DNA from: Crotalaria pallida
Taxonomy: Eukaryota > Streptophyta > Magnoliopsida > Fabales > Fabaceae
Assembly (NCBI GenBank): GCA_037953625.1
Contig: CM075655.1
Span: 10,930,001 to 10,994,000 of the forward strand
Direction of reading: 5' to 3'
DNA: 64,000 nt
The position numbers and the translations under genes were made by a program. The notes under the pieces are model-generated. The model made no database searches and was not told where the DNA came from. It saw only the letters and a program-made list of their open reading frames with translations. Positions within the stretch are counted from its first letter, which is position 1; every line of letters starts with the position of its first letter. This document shows, one piece after another, positions 38,601 to 44,971 of the stretch.

Positions 38601-41443
38601 TCTAGAAAATAAAAATTATTATTAAGATCAAGTAGAACTGCCTTCAGTGTTGATGCTGATACTAGCTGAGGTAGAGTCGTGAAGACATTTGTTTTTGATG
38701 GATATATTCCACAGTTGTGACACCAGTTGGATAATTTCTTGTTTATATGAAACAGAATCATCTTGCAAGATCCCTTCATAGGAGTGTGCAATGTTCAAAT
38801 TTAGGAAATAATGAAGAGTAATATGTCAGATTGGTTCCTGACTTTGTGGGCATCAATCAATTTAGTCTCTGAGATTCTTGAAATTTCAAATTGGTCCCTG
38901 AGATAGGAAAACATGAATCATATTAGTCCCTGACATTAATGGCTGTCGGTGGTCCTTAACGTGGACTAACAGAATGACCAAAACGACGTCGTTTTGGCAA
39001 AAAAAGAAAAAAACAAAGACCGTTGACTATTAGTCGAATTAATCCCTCGGATTGTGGGCACCGGTCAAATTAGTCCCTGACTTTGATGACCATTAATGGC
39101 AGAGACTAATGGGACTCACGTTTTGCTATCTCAGGGACTAATTTGAAATTTCGATAGTCTCAGGGATTAATTTGACCAGTGCTCATAAAGTCAGGGACTA
39201 ATCGGACCATTTACTCAAATAATGAACTTATGACTTTGTCTATACAAAATGGTTTCTTATCTTAGAATTTTATATCGATTTTTCAGGTTATCAAGCCAAG
39301 TGTTGTTGGTGGATTCGAGAATGCAGCATTAATTGCACAATGGGCACACCAGCTGGGCAAGGTGGCTGTTGTCAGTGCTGCATTTGAAAGCAGTATAAGT
39401 CTATCTGCGTATACTCTCTTTTCTTGTTATCTTGAATTGCTGAGTTTACATACATTCAAATTGTTAGATAGGGAAGTGCCTTCCATTGCTCATGGTTTAG
39501 GAACCTATCGTTGGCTAAAGGAAGATGTAACAATAAATCCTCTTTTGATTGGTCAAAGTCCACGTAGTGGTTTTGTTGAAGCATCTGTAGCAGATGCAAG
39601 TCGACTGCTACATGATTTTCAAGTCAACGAGAATGTCATCTGTAATATTATCGCCGAAGAGCAAGTTCGTCGGTACCAATTGAAAGTAGAGCTTAGCAGT
39701 TTTTCTTGTTCTTTCCAAGTTTTCGAGACTGGCCAAGAAACAAATGTGAGTTTAGAAGTTTCTATAGATATTAATAATGGTTTTATTTAAATTATTAGAA
39801 TAAAGTCACTCAATTATACTTCTGTTCACTGAATTATACTTTTGTTCATTGTCCTGGCATATTTACTGAATAATTTTTAGATTCAGAAATTTTGGTTGGT
39901 AAAATGAATATCTGTGGTGGACCTCAACTTCTAATGTACTTATTTTATTTCTTGCGTTATATAGAGCAGAAAAAAAGGAATAAAGTCACCCAGAAAGTGA
40001 AAGTTGCTTATATCTTTGGATTCCTGATTTGCTTGAGCATAACTTATATACTCTTGATGTAAGTTGGGACTTTAAAGTGATTGCGCTGCCAATGAGGATG
40101 AGTGGATTCCCTAGTTTTTGAACAAGCCCAAAGACATAATAAGTGAACAGATGCTCTGGCATTGTAATTAATGGACTAGTGTGGCTAGGTTTTAAATCCA
40201 ATGTTTGTGCCTTTATTTTCTCCTTAAGGTGAATCTATTTTATAGATGTGTAACAATGCTCCAGTGTCTACCTCAGAAAAAACTCTGATTCGTAAATACC
40301 AATCTGATTCTATCTGATTTGGCAAATGTAGGATAATGTACTAGTATTTCTTCATGGATTTCTTGGGACTGGTGAAGACTGGATTACCATCATGAAGACC
40401 TTTTCTGGATCATCAAGATGCATTTCAGTTGACCTTCCTGGTCATGGAAAATCAGTAGTGGGAGGTGATAAGGATGCTGGTGAGGATTCATGGTGGTCAC
40501 TGGAGATAATTGGTGATGTATTAAATAAACTAATCCATCAAATAACACCTGCTAAAGTTACACTGGTGGGGTACTCGATGGGAGCAAGGATTGCACTGTT
40601 TATGGCACTGAGATTTAGTAGTAAGGTATAATGGTGATATTCAATGTGACTATCATTTTCTTGATATTCCTTTGATTTTATGTCTATATTCAGTGTGTGT
40701 CTCCATAGTTTTGACATCCCTAAAATTGAGGGTTTGGATTTTGCAATCTCTATATATCTATGAAAGCTGAGAGGAATTCTCTAAAGACAAACACTTTTGG
40801 CTTACAAAGTTTATTTATTTATAGTTTTCTTGACTATTGATCAACAATATGCACTTTGATTACGCAGACAAAGGGAGCTGTGTTAATATCTGGAAGCCCT
40901 GGATTAAAAGATAAATTATCAAGAAAAATTCGAGCAGCTAAAGACGATTCCAGAGCACGCTCTATCGTTGCCCATGGTTTACAACTTTTTCTCAATTCCT
41001 GGTATCTGGGAGAGCTGTGGATAAGGTGACTTGTCCAATTTACACCTTTAGAATGCGCATTGCATTTCCCCCCCTGATCTTATCATACTGAGTTTTTGTT
41101 AACACTTTCATTCTTCTTTCTCAATTGTTTCTTTAATCAAGCAGCTTAAGAAGCCATCCCCATTTCAATCAAATCATTGGTAGTCGCATGCAGCATGATG
41201 ACTTGCCTAGTCTTGCAAAGTTGCTGTCTGGGTTAAGCATAGGAAGGCAGCCGTAAGCTATTTAAGCTTTGACAAATTGTTCATTTTTAAGCATTGGCAT
41301 CTGTTATTCCTGTGGGAATCTCCATGTGGTTAATGAGATTCAAAATTGCATTTGCATTACCTTATTCTGCTTTTGATATGCCTTTATTGAGTTTGAGTAG
41401 GCCCGGTCTTGTTTCTGTATTTGATTTATCTATTTCCTTATTT

Positions 41444-41487
<44 letters not shown>

Positions 41488-42397
41488 TTTTTTGCAAGTT
41501 TTATATGTTTTCTTAGTTAGACTTGAATGGAAAAAGGTTGAATATTATTATATGACTGAGTGAATAACACTTTACAAGAATTGATATTATATAGAATAGA
41601 CTAGGAGAAACAGATGGTTGCCTAAAGTATAGCTAATATAACACCAAAAATGACATCTTTAAATTGGAAAACAACTTTTTAACACTTTGAAAAGTAGTGG
41701 TGTATCTTCCCATTACTTTTTTACTCTTTTTTTATTACTTATCCTCAACCCAAAAAAACCAAAAAAATAAAAATAATAATATAGATATAAGGTATACGCC
41801 CTGCATGATGTTAGTATGTGGAAAGGGACATTACCGCACTAGAAGTAAATGCTTAAATTAAAGACAGGGTAGTTTTTACTCTATTGATTATAAAAGAATG
41901 AATGTAATATAAGTTGTTTCAAAGTAGTTATGATCTATAGTATCTATGGAAAATACCTATTCTAGTGGAGAATCTGAAAACGGGGTCCATATTAATTTAT
42001 AACTTATATGCTGTTCTAACTTCTAACATGATCTTTGCAGCAGTTAATGTGAATCCATAAATGACATAGTAAACATTTAGCGCACCACTACAAGTAAGTC
42101 TACAATGACTCATGGAATTGCTATTTTCCTCTGAGTTGCAGGTCGTTGTGGGAAGATTTGCCAAATTGCAGAGTACCTCTTCTTATCGTACACGGTGAGG
42201 CGGATACGAAATTTAAGAAAATTGCACAAGCAATGATGAATACACTCTGCTCTGGCTTGGGGAATAAGCATGATGAAGGGAATGATATCATCCATGAGGT
42301 ATTTGAGGTTCCTAACTGTGGGCATGCTGCCCATTTGGAGAACCCTCTACCTATTGTTGATGCCTTGAGACAATTCATCAAAAGACTGATCCTATGA
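1900..42397 (+). CDS. PHYLLO: PHYLLO: MenF(remnant)-MenD-MenC-MenH fusion, 27 exons, 1703 aa
   Basis: Multifunctional plastid enzyme of phylloquinone synthesis. Exons: 1900-2253, 3975-4183, 7020-7137, 7320-7436, 22996-23097, 23904-23963, 24120-24188, 24960-25064, 25143-25337, 26099-26197, 28337-28903, 29060-29284, 29568-29870, 31057-31124, 32411-32569, 32915-33040, 33133-33264, 33384-33501, 34117-34272, 34756-34998, 35074-35241, 37982-38125, 39287-39745, 40332-40625, 40868-41025, 41145-41252, 42142-42397. All introns are GT..AG and phases agree; the sum is 5112 nt. The protein aligns throughout with Arabidopsis PHYLLO (from memory, similar length). ATG 1900 was chosen because residues 1-55 look like a transit peptide (Ser/Thr-rich, no acidic residue until N19-G20-D21) and it follows the TATA box; the frame is open upstream to an ATG at 1756. 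Introns total about 35 kb. Confidence 0.93.
2484..3213. mobile_element. Non-autonomous hAT element in PHYLLO intron 1
   Basis: Terminal inverted repeats CAGTGACGGATCTTC and GAAGGTCCGTCACTG with perfect 8-bp target duplications TTGAGTAC at 2476-2483 and 3214-3221. CAGTG-type ends and 8-bp TSD are hAT hallmarks. 730 bp, no transposase; contains a tRNA-like SINE near its right end. Confidence 0.9.
3018..3150 (-). mobile_element. tRNA-derived SINE-like insert inside the hAT element
   Basis: On the minus strand an A-box-like TGGCCTAGCGGCA is followed about 35 nt later by a B-box-like GGTTTCGAACCC, then an AT-rich tail. Boundaries and TSD were not resolved, so this could be a decayed tRNA-like fragment. 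Confidence 0.45.
3297..3475 (-). mobile_element. SINE in PHYLLO intron 1
   Basis: Minus-strand 5' part has an A-box-like AGATGGTAAGGG and B box GGGGGTTCGATCACA. It is flanked by near-identical direct repeats AGAAATTATTTTATT (3282-3296) and the same with one extra A (3476-3491). About 179 bp, typical of tRNA-SINEs. Confidence 0.7.
4275..4390 (+). mobile_element. 3' fragment of an RTE-type LINE
   Basis: Closely matches the 3' end of the RTE element at 17376-18866 (compare 18690-18795: 'gctagaggaagaggaag...gaaacaattgagaaggatatg'). Only this tail piece is present, in PHYLLO intron 2. Confidence 0.75.
4440..5335 (+). pseudogene. Copia pol (RT-RNase H) remnant in intron 2
   Basis: Shifting frames still read as Copia reverse transcriptase/RNase H: VYVDGIVIF (decayed YVDD), DLGRLEHFFGIKF, PYAICIVSQFM, GSTSGYCFW, and near the end LADVLNKGLPSKSFQ. 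Many stops and frameshifts; no LTRs found. An old dead fragment. Confidence 0.7.
5449..6142 (+). mobile_element. TRIM (miniature LTR element) with two LTRs
   Basis: Two direct repeats of about 240 bp (5449-5688 and 5898-6142) begin TGTTGAGARATGTAAA and share 'aaaacatggta.gtt.aacaacatataagtgaaaagaccc'. A tRNA-Met-type primer site TGGTAGCAAAGCTC follows the first, and a purine-rich tract (gacttgagggtgag) precedes the second. Internal region only about 210 bp, no coding capacity. An AT microsatellite has expanded near the end of the second LTR. A related copy lies at 22164-22690 in the opposite orientation. Confidence 0.8.
6098..6141. repeat. (AT)n microsatellite
   Basis: About 22 uninterrupted AT units, inside the second TRIM LTR. 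Confidence 0.95.
6151..6882. mobile_element. Mutator-like element with GC-rich cargo (intron 2)
   Basis: Perfect ends GAATTTTAGTCC / GGACTAAAATTC (TIR continuing CCAAAC) and exact 9-bp target duplications TTGTAATAA at 6142-6150 and 6883-6891, diagnostic of MULEs. The 730-bp interior is GC-rich and purine/pyrimidine-skewed, unlike the AT-rich intron. It contains a 40-odd-bp direct repeat (6554-6599 and 6648-6693, 'ggatctgagggttttatc...'). Frames are open on both strands (6077-6559 and 6426-6749 +, 6230-6838 -), but they are Ser/Arg/Glu low complexity. No transposase. A captured gene piece (Pack-MULE) is possible; the source is not recognisable. Confidence 0.85.
7710..8159. mobile_element. MULE-type MITE (intron 4)
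   Basis: TIRs GGTTTAAATAGCAAAATG and its near-perfect inverse (GGATTAAATACCAAAATG from the right), 9-bp TSD TTTAGGAAT at 7701-7709 and 8160-8168. Arms full of 'ggtccct' motifs make it a long fold-back of 450 bp. Confidence 0.9.
8295..8641. mobile_element. Stowaway-like MITE
   Basis: TA/CTCCCTCCGTTTTAGAAAC ... inverse .../TA, with internal inverted 'actttggcctttta'. TA target duplication. Confidence 0.8.
8693..8798 (-). mobile_element. Short tRNA-SINE
   Basis: Flanked by a perfect 17-bp direct repeat ATTATTTATCACATTCT (8676-8692 and 8799-8815). Minus strand: A-box-like CAGCCCAGTTGATGG, B-box-like GGGTTCTGGTCCC, then poly(A). Only about 106 bp long. Confidence 0.85.
8816..9309. other. Intron 4 stretch without a gene
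   Basis: AT-rich, with a local AAGCTT-rich palindrome cluster (8953-8965 and 9098-9122). No coding or bounded mobile element recognised. Confidence 0.5.
9830..11134 (-). pseudogene. Copia 1 reverse transcriptase / RNase H
   Basis: 10764-11134: RT N-terminal part (PIGVKWMYKTKYNPNGEVNR, YKARLVAKGYKQ, LDVKYAFLNG). 10005-10679: the YVDD catalytic box (LYVDDLIFI), RPDIVYGVGLVSRFM and the RNase H start (YTNSDWA). At least one frameshift (near 10680-10760) and later breaks. The reading frame continues in phase across the nested insertion if one TGCTT copy is removed. Confidence 0.85.
11517..12804 (-). pseudogene. Copia 2 reverse transcriptase / RNase H
   Basis: 12526-12804 (VVAKGFHQKKGQDY, LDVNNAFLNG) and 12119-12559 (LKQAPRQWFESLK, LVYVDDIIVTG, LDYFLGIEV) overlap in different frames, i.e. 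a frameshift near 12540. RNase H (11517-11822) keeps STEAEYRSLA and TKHIELDLFFV. Not translatable as one protein. Confidence 0.88.
12846..14508 (-). pseudogene. Copia 2 integrase with Ser/Thr-rich linker
   Basis: 14174-14422: pre-integrase LWHCRLGHPS. 13848-14143: integrase core (YYLSIVDAYSRYTWFFLLKQKSD). 13356-13649: C-terminal GKR-type region (GHIPFTALF, LRVFGCACYPLLRPY, FLGYSPSHKGYKC). 12846-13352: Ser/Pro-rich linker to RT. In-frame stops at 13353 and near 13845 split it. Confidence 0.85.
14609..16020 (-). pseudogene. Copia 2 gag and protease
   Basis: Gag starts at ATG 16020 (MASAPPLNTILPPPP) with the UBN2 core VKLHDKNFLSWKQIIVYVL. The 15571-16020 frame is continued by the 14609-15571 frame, which holds IDIILEGL, an Arg/Gly/Tyr-rich region, a zinc-knuckle-like YCDRFGHDLSHCW, and the aspartic protease motif WYPDSGATNHLT. 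The frame change near 15571-15590 and the stop at about 14607 break gag-pol. Confidence 0.85.
16609..17285 (+). pseudogene. Copia 3 gag/pre-integrase fusion remnant
   Basis: 16609-16895: gag N-terminus (VHDKNFLSWKQFIISVLRLNH), very similar to Copia 2 gag. It jumps directly to 16895-17285, RVLLKGALTPEGLHSF ... LWHCRLGHPSE ... CSSCCYGKA, the pre-integrase zinc region, in another frame. Everything between is deleted. Confidence 0.8.
17376..18866 (+). mobile_element. RTE-type LINE, 5'-truncated
   Basis: 12-bp TSD TATTATTTCTGA at 17364-17375 and 18867-18878, and a (TTG)n 3' end typical of RTE. Encodes RT in two abutting frames: 17389-17712 (NGKAVGPDSIPIEVWK, YRGIKLMSHTMKLWERVIERRL) and 17716-18801 (HMVFIDLEKAYDRV, LHQGSSLSPYLF, MLFADDIVLIG, then LKFKYLGS-like PKFKYLGSILQ). 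A single TAA at 17710-17712 interrupts the frame. The endonuclease domain is lost. The youngest element of the nest. Confidence 0.93.
19066..20460 (-). pseudogene. Copia 1 integrase and pre-integrase region
   Basis: 20010-20453 carries pre-integrase motifs such as ICEACVAGKKHQDPLPKG and LVHSD (integrase start). The remainder to 19066 reads as integrase and its C-terminal part in several frames, ending next to the nested insertion at TGCTT (19061-19065). Stops and frameshifts are frequent. Confidence 0.75.
20700..21480 (-). pseudogene. Copia 1 gag region
   Basis: Two main frames. 21134-21466 shows the UBN2/gag core (SFYQSVELSVLEKIFHAKTA, KEAWETL, TRLQGLKRQF). 20741-20974 shows the Arg/Gly-rich nucleocapsid approach (NFRGRGRGRYS). 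Frame breaks between them mean no intact gag. Confidence 0.8.
21931..22118 (+). mobile_element. Possible solo LTR
   Basis: TGTTATTATT ... ATATTAACA with an internal TATAAATAG and 'ctcttgtaactaactttcc', resembling the Copia LTR at 48218. No clear TSD. Confidence 0.45.
22164..22690 (-). mobile_element. Second TRIM copy (right LTR truncated)
   Basis: Left LTR 22164-22497, polypurine tract (minus GACTTGAGGGGG) at 22498-22510, primer site TGGTATCAGAGCC (minus) about 22579-22591, then the first 90 bp of the other LTR (compare 22164-22250 with 22601-22690, 'attagaattatgaaat.agattgaattgaag'). Same family as 5449-6142. Confidence 0.75.
22788..22905 (+). mobile_element. TRIM-like LTR fragment next to exon 5
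   Basis: Polypurine GGAGGGGGCG followed by TGTTGGAAGTCCCACATCG, a start common in plant TRIM LTRs, and 'ccaattggttttgagatgga'. Right end uncertain. A 19-bp unit 'atgggtcaatagttaccct' is repeated just upstream (22693, 22737). Confidence 0.55.
23098..24959. other. Introns 5-7 of PHYLLO
   Basis: 23098-23903, 23964-24119 and 24189-24959. AT-rich intron sequence with no bounded transposon or RNA gene recognised. 24540-24720 holds a short imperfect direct repeat ('gaaaattttaatgataaccaaa'). Confidence 0.6.
24960..33040 (+). CDS. PHYLLO: PHYLLO exons 8-16: MenD (SEPHCHC synthase) module
   Basis: Residues about 344-958. MenD is a thiamine-diphosphate enzyme that joins 2-oxoglutarate to isochorismate. 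Visible hallmarks: APGSRSSPLA (383-392), the DER motif whose Glu (about 409) should activate the cofactor, SSGTAVSNLLPAV, LTADRPPEL in exon 10, GPVHINCPFREPL in exon 11, GNSMPIRD and NRGASGIDG in exon 13, and the ThDP/Mg motif GDISLLHDTNGL (847-) continued by NNHGGAIF (876-883) in exons 14-15. The long exon 11 (567 nt) is uninterrupted. Introns 13 and 14 carry MITEs. No stop or frameshift was seen, so the module looks functional. Confidence 0.92.
25338..26098. other. Intron 9 of PHYLLO
   Basis: Between MenD exons 9 and 10. No element recognised; a short poly(A) near 25690 and a 'taaccccttag' repeat (25550, 25970). Confidence 0.6.
26450..27600 (-). pseudogene. Copia gag remnant in intron 10
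   Basis: The minus strand reads in pieces as Copia gag: SSTVAVKLSDKNFLVWKLYVETIL (UBN2 start, around 27170-27260), FVHSQTKAHNRQLRPEHRTKTKGV and TTQEQLDR (around 26840-26950), then FHATSNFNPGF. Starts near the MASAVLRRRHQ methionine at about 27318. No LTRs or TSD assigned. Confidence 0.65.
27601..28336. other. Remainder of intron 10
   Basis: A 74-codon open frame at 27643-27864 (+) is Glu/Lys-rich (EEERAADPEVERLEAVKMLEE) and of unknown origin, perhaps part of the adjacent gag remnant's neighbour. The rest is AT-rich intron. Confidence 0.35.
29871..30288. other. Start of intron 13
   Basis: No feature recognised apart from AT-rich intron sequence. Confidence 0.5.
30289..30624. mobile_element. 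Fold-back MITE, family member A (intron 13)
   Basis: Imperfect TIRs of about 70 bp starting GAAATTCTATCTGCACC and ending with its inverse (ggtgcggttag...agtgcaaatagaattc). Interior contains 'gatcggaag/cttccgatc'-like inverted blocks and a poly(T) of about 20. Same family as 42646-43030. Confidence 0.75.
30625..31056. other. End of intron 13
   Basis: No bounded element. Pyrimidine-rich before the exon 14 acceptor. Confidence 0.5.
31320..31594. mobile_element. Stowaway MITE (intron 14)
   Basis: TA/CTCCCTCCGTCCCTAATTAT ... perfect inverse .../TA; 275 bp; TIR about 28 bp. Confidence 0.93.
31595..32410. other. Rest of intron 14 with a Copia RNase H scrap
   Basis: Near 31975-32030 the minus strand reads YIEIGRHFIKEK, the usual end of Copia RNase H (HIEIDRHFIKEK-like). 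Around it lies 'cactacaatagct' twice (32052, 32288). Otherwise AT-rich intron. Confidence 0.45.
33133..39745 (+). CDS. PHYLLO: PHYLLO exons 17-23: MenC (o-succinylbenzoate synthase) module
   Basis: Residues about 959-1432, enolase-superfamily dehydratase making o-succinylbenzoate. Expected catalytic features are present: the K-x-K pair in AIKLK (Lys1173/1175, end of exon 20), metal ligands Asp1205 (ADAN), Glu1231/1232 (YIEEP, split across intron 21) and Asp1254 (ALDE), and the second catalytic Lys1282 in VIKPSVVGG at the start of exon 23. The N-terminal cap includes GFILSIILEDGSVGFGEVAP. Intron 21, which splits the YIE/EP motif, holds a 2.2 kb rearranged Copia element and a MITE, yet both splice sites remain canonical. 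Confidence 0.92.
33502..34116. other. Intron 18 of PHYLLO
   Basis: Contains a tRNA/SINE-like 'ttgaacttgaagcc...gcctatgtgccatgtt' stretch (33700-33780) too diverged to assign. Confidence 0.35.
34273..34755. other. Intron 19 of PHYLLO
   Basis: AT-rich, CAA/AAT-rich patch at 34610-34670. Nothing else recognised. Confidence 0.5.
35354..37594 (-). mobile_element. Rearranged, internally deleted Copia element in intron 21
   Basis: 3' LTR 35354 to about 35674, followed by polypurine tract (minus GGTTTGAGAGGGGTG). A truncated 5' LTR piece is at about 37432-37594. TSD CACTT at 35349-35353 and 37595-37599. Between them are minus-strand RNase H traces (35800-36220), RT (36303-36584: LDYFLGIQV; 36870-37103: LKQAPRQWFEKL, LVYVDDLML; 37125-37421: WVFRIKENPDG, LDVNNAF). 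Gag, protease and integrase are missing, and a plus-oriented linker piece (36580-36915) is inserted. Confidence 0.85.
36580..36915 (+). pseudogene. Inverted integrase-RT linker piece with DQIAAS repeats
   Basis: The plus strand reads as the Ser/Thr/Gln-rich Copia linker: FFSVPTHSTDT, SSGSTTIPISSQSAASFSSPSTATSGSGQPAASG, then five near-perfect SDQIAA-type hexapeptide repeats (18-bp DNA unit, 'tcagatcagattgcagca'), then HQRRPEYRL and a stop. Orientation opposite to the surrounding RT. Confidence 0.7.
37683..37933. mobile_element. Fold-back MITE (intron 21)
   Basis: Arms 'acttttggtc.ccagttttg..aatttggcgaatttag' and inverse. About 250 bp. TSD not resolved. Confidence 0.75.
38126..38815. other. 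First part of intron 22
   Basis: No bounded element. 38462-38791 minus gives a 109-codon frame (MHTPMKGSCKMILFHINKKLSNWCHNC...) with a weak Copia pre-integrase/RNase H flavour; not assigned. Confidence 0.35.
38816..39217. mobile_element. MULE-type MITE (intron 22)
   Basis: TIR GAGTAATATGTCAGATTGG and inverse of GAGTAAATGGTCCGATTAG, with exact 9-bp TSD AATAATGAA at 38807-38815 and 39218-39226. Arms rich in 'agtccctga'. Centre has palindrome aaacgacgtcgtttt (38979-38993). Confidence 0.9.
39746..40331. other. Intron 23 of PHYLLO
   Basis: Direct repeat 'cttttgttcat/cttctgttcac' near 39820-39850. No mobile element recognised. Confidence 0.5.
40332..42397 (+). CDS. PHYLLO: PHYLLO exons 24-27: MenH (alpha/beta-hydrolase, SHCHC synthase) module
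   Basis: Residues about 1433-1703. MenH eliminates pyruvate from the MenD product, yielding the substrate of MenC. Alpha/beta-hydrolase features: oxyanion motif LHGFLGTGEDW at the start, PGHG, nucleophile elbow VGYSMGAR with Ser1514, then Asp1640 in VHGEAD and His1680 in CGHAAHLENP completing the triad. Stop TGA at 42395-42397. The MenC-MenH linker is encoded by the end of exon 23 (residues about 1395-1432). As in other PHYLLO genes, MenH comes after MenC although it acts before it in the pathway. Confidence 0.92.
41253..42141. other. Intron 26 with (AT)n microsatellite
   Basis: 41450-41485 is a perfect TA repeat of about 18 units. Otherwise AT-rich intron with no bounded element. Confidence 0.7.
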
Positions 42398-42645
42398 GAG
42401 GGTGCTTGTCCAATTGTTCAATTGTAAAATCAGAATATGATACGATATCTTTTCAAAATGGAACGTCTTGATGACAGTAGCTTTATGCAAGTTCAGTAAT
42501 TTCATTGTAAGCAGCAATGATTCATTAGAACTTATGTATAATTCTTTAAATGTTTCCGGTTTATGATTGTTAGCACTAGAAGTAATTGAGTTCTTATCAT
42601 TCGATAGTCTGTCAGCTGATTAAGCTATTTATGGTTAGCTGACAT

Positions 42646-43030
42646 GAAATTCTATCTACACCAGTTTTTTCTAACTGCACCCATTTGTTTATGTAAAATT
42701 CCAAAAAATGCTTTTTTTTTAAAATAAAATTTTCGTTGTATATTCGGCAAGTATTTTCGATCGAAAGGTCTTTTTGAATGTATTATTTATTTTGGATCAT
42801 ATTGCCACGTTATACCAACATTTGTCTTTTGTACATTTGGAAAGACCTTCAAGTGGAAGGATTTGCCGATCGGAAAGGATTTTCAAATGGAACGGCCTTC
42901 CGATCGGAAAGTCTTTTCAAATGAAAAAAAAAAGAGGTGCGAGTGCGAGGTCAAATTCAAAAATTTGTGAAAAAAATTTAAAAATTCGGGTGCAATTAGC
43001 AAAACTGGAATGCATATTGAATTTTCCTAA
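42646..43030. mobile_element. Fold-back MITE, family member A, downstream of PHYLLO
   Basis: Same family as 30289-30624: GAAATTCTATCTACACCAG start, inverse at the right end, internal 'gatcggaaagtcttttcaaatg' blocks repeated in tandem (42865-42925). Starts about 250 bp after the PHYLLO stop, so it may lie in or just after the 3' UTR. Confidence 0.7.
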
Positions 43031-43950
43031 ATTGATAACATCATTAAAATCAATACTAGGAAGAGGTGTTATAAGCATATGAAGATATTAGTCGCCGGGT
43101 ATATGGTTAGCCGAATGCAAAGTTTAATGTGTAATATCTACGATTTTCCCAACTATTAATTACTATTAAAAATAAATTAATATCTTTATTTGCAATGATT
43201 AATGGTAAAGGTTTTTACTTTTTATTTACAGTTAGAAAAGGCATTTAAAGAAAAAAAGGTTTATTGGAATTTCACAGTCACCATGTGCATAGGTTAATCC
43301 CACTTTAAAAAGTAAAGTTTTATTGGAAATTGAGATACTTAATGAATTAAAAAATTCATTATATAGTTTTTCAATACAACTTTTTTATTTATGCTAAAAT
43401 TGCACACCCCTCACAACTAATATAGTTTCTTTCTAAAGCTCCACTCGGTCGCCTATAATTTCATGGGAGATTTTATTAATATACTTTATTACTTGCACCC
43501 AATATTTGCTTTGCACTTTCAAAAATATACATATTTTTAAACTTAATACTTACACCCACATCTACGTAAAAAATGATGGATGAACTATCCATAGACGAAG
43601 ACAAATACATGATCCATGGGATATTTGTAACCTAATGAATCGAGCATCCATTTTTCACGCAGACGGATAGTTCATCGGTTCAGTTGCTATCTCCTTTTCA
43701 CTTCATTTATTTATTTGAAATCAAAGGTAAAAGGTTTGCTTTATAGGACCAAAAATCAAAGAAATAGAAATTTGAATTTTGTCTAGAGTTCTAGACTAAC
43801 ATTGTATTCAAATGCTTCCTTAATTATCAAATTTTAGATGGATGTGATTATGAACTTTCAATGTAAATCCATCTATAATAATTTCATGTTTCAATATGAG
43901 ATCAAGTTCAAATGATAGATGTCCCAAACGAATTATGTTTCCATTTTTGT
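43031..43950. other. Intergenic, AT-rich
   Basis: 43565-43685 holds a short inverted repeat ('gatgaactatcc' / 'ggatagttcatc'; 'cgtaaaaaatgatgga' / 'tccatttttcacg'). No gene seen. Confidence 0.5.
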
Positions 43951-43959
43951 TTAGGCTTA

Positions 43960-44785
43960 AATATGTCAGGGGTCCTTGTAGTTTGGGTCTCTTTTGTCAG
44001 GTACCTTATTCTTTTTTTTTTTAATGAAATTACCCCTAAACTATTCTCCGACTTGAAATATTCCCCTCCATGCGTGGATGACTGGAAAATCATGTCATCC
44101 ACTCGTTTTTTGACACGTGGATATTATTATTTTTTTAAAACCAAATTAAAAATTCTTTTTATTTAAAATAATTTATATTAAAAATTTATACAAAATTAAA
44201 TAAAAAAAGAAGAAGACAGACATCGAAGAAGAAAGAAGAAGAAGAAGAGTAGGGGAGGTAAGGGGAGGAAGAATTAGACAAAAGCGCCGTCGTCGCCGCT
44301 GGCAAAAGGAAGAGGAAGCCGGCGGCGACGAGTCTCTCTCTCGATCTCTTTCTCTCGTGATTTTTCTTCCCCTCTCACTGAACCAGAAAGCCAGCGGTGC
44401 TCCTCTTCTTCCTTCCCTCTTCCTTCCACCCTCTTCTTCCTTCCCTCTTTCTTCGGCCACCGACGATGGTCTTCTCCCCTTTCCTCTTCCTTTCTTCTTC
44501 TTCTTCGAACCAGATCTGTCATCTTCTTTTTTTTTTAAAATTCTATATAATTTTTTAATATAAATTATTTATTTTAAATAATAACAATTTTTAATTTTTT
44601 AAAAAATAATAATATTCACGTGTCAAAAAATGAGTGGATGACATGATTTTTCGGTCATTCACGTCAGCATCGATGGCCAAAATGACATGAAGGGGTATAT
44701 TTTAAACCGGAGAATACTTTAGGTATAATTTCATTAAAAAAAATAAGGATACCTAACAAAAGTGACCTTGAATTATTTACTAAAT
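43960..44785. mobile_element. Pack-like MULE with 250-bp arms and GC-rich insert
   Basis: Long inverted arms 43960-44215 and 44525-44785 share 'atgaaatta..cctaaa.tattctccg', 'atcatgtcatccactc', 'ttttttgacacgtg' and AT-rich inner parts. The 310-bp interior (44216-44524) is GC-rich and purine-rich to pyrimidine-rich; frames on both strands are Arg/Glu or Ser/Leu low complexity (44173-44460 -, 44274-44522 -, 44357-44563 +). 9-bp TSD not found. A captured exon/5' UTR is possible. Confidence 0.7.
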
Positions 44786-44971
44786 AGTTATGATTAAGTA
44801 GTTGTAGTAAAACCCTCTGAGAACCCTTATATGCTAGTACTAGAGGCATAATTGCCTTAAATGTAGGGTTGTATATTTTGGAAATATAGCATTAGCAGTT
44901 GTTAGGATGCAGAATTTTCGGTGGGAATTTGAGAACATTTGAAATTAGGTAGGTTTTATTAACATTTAGGG

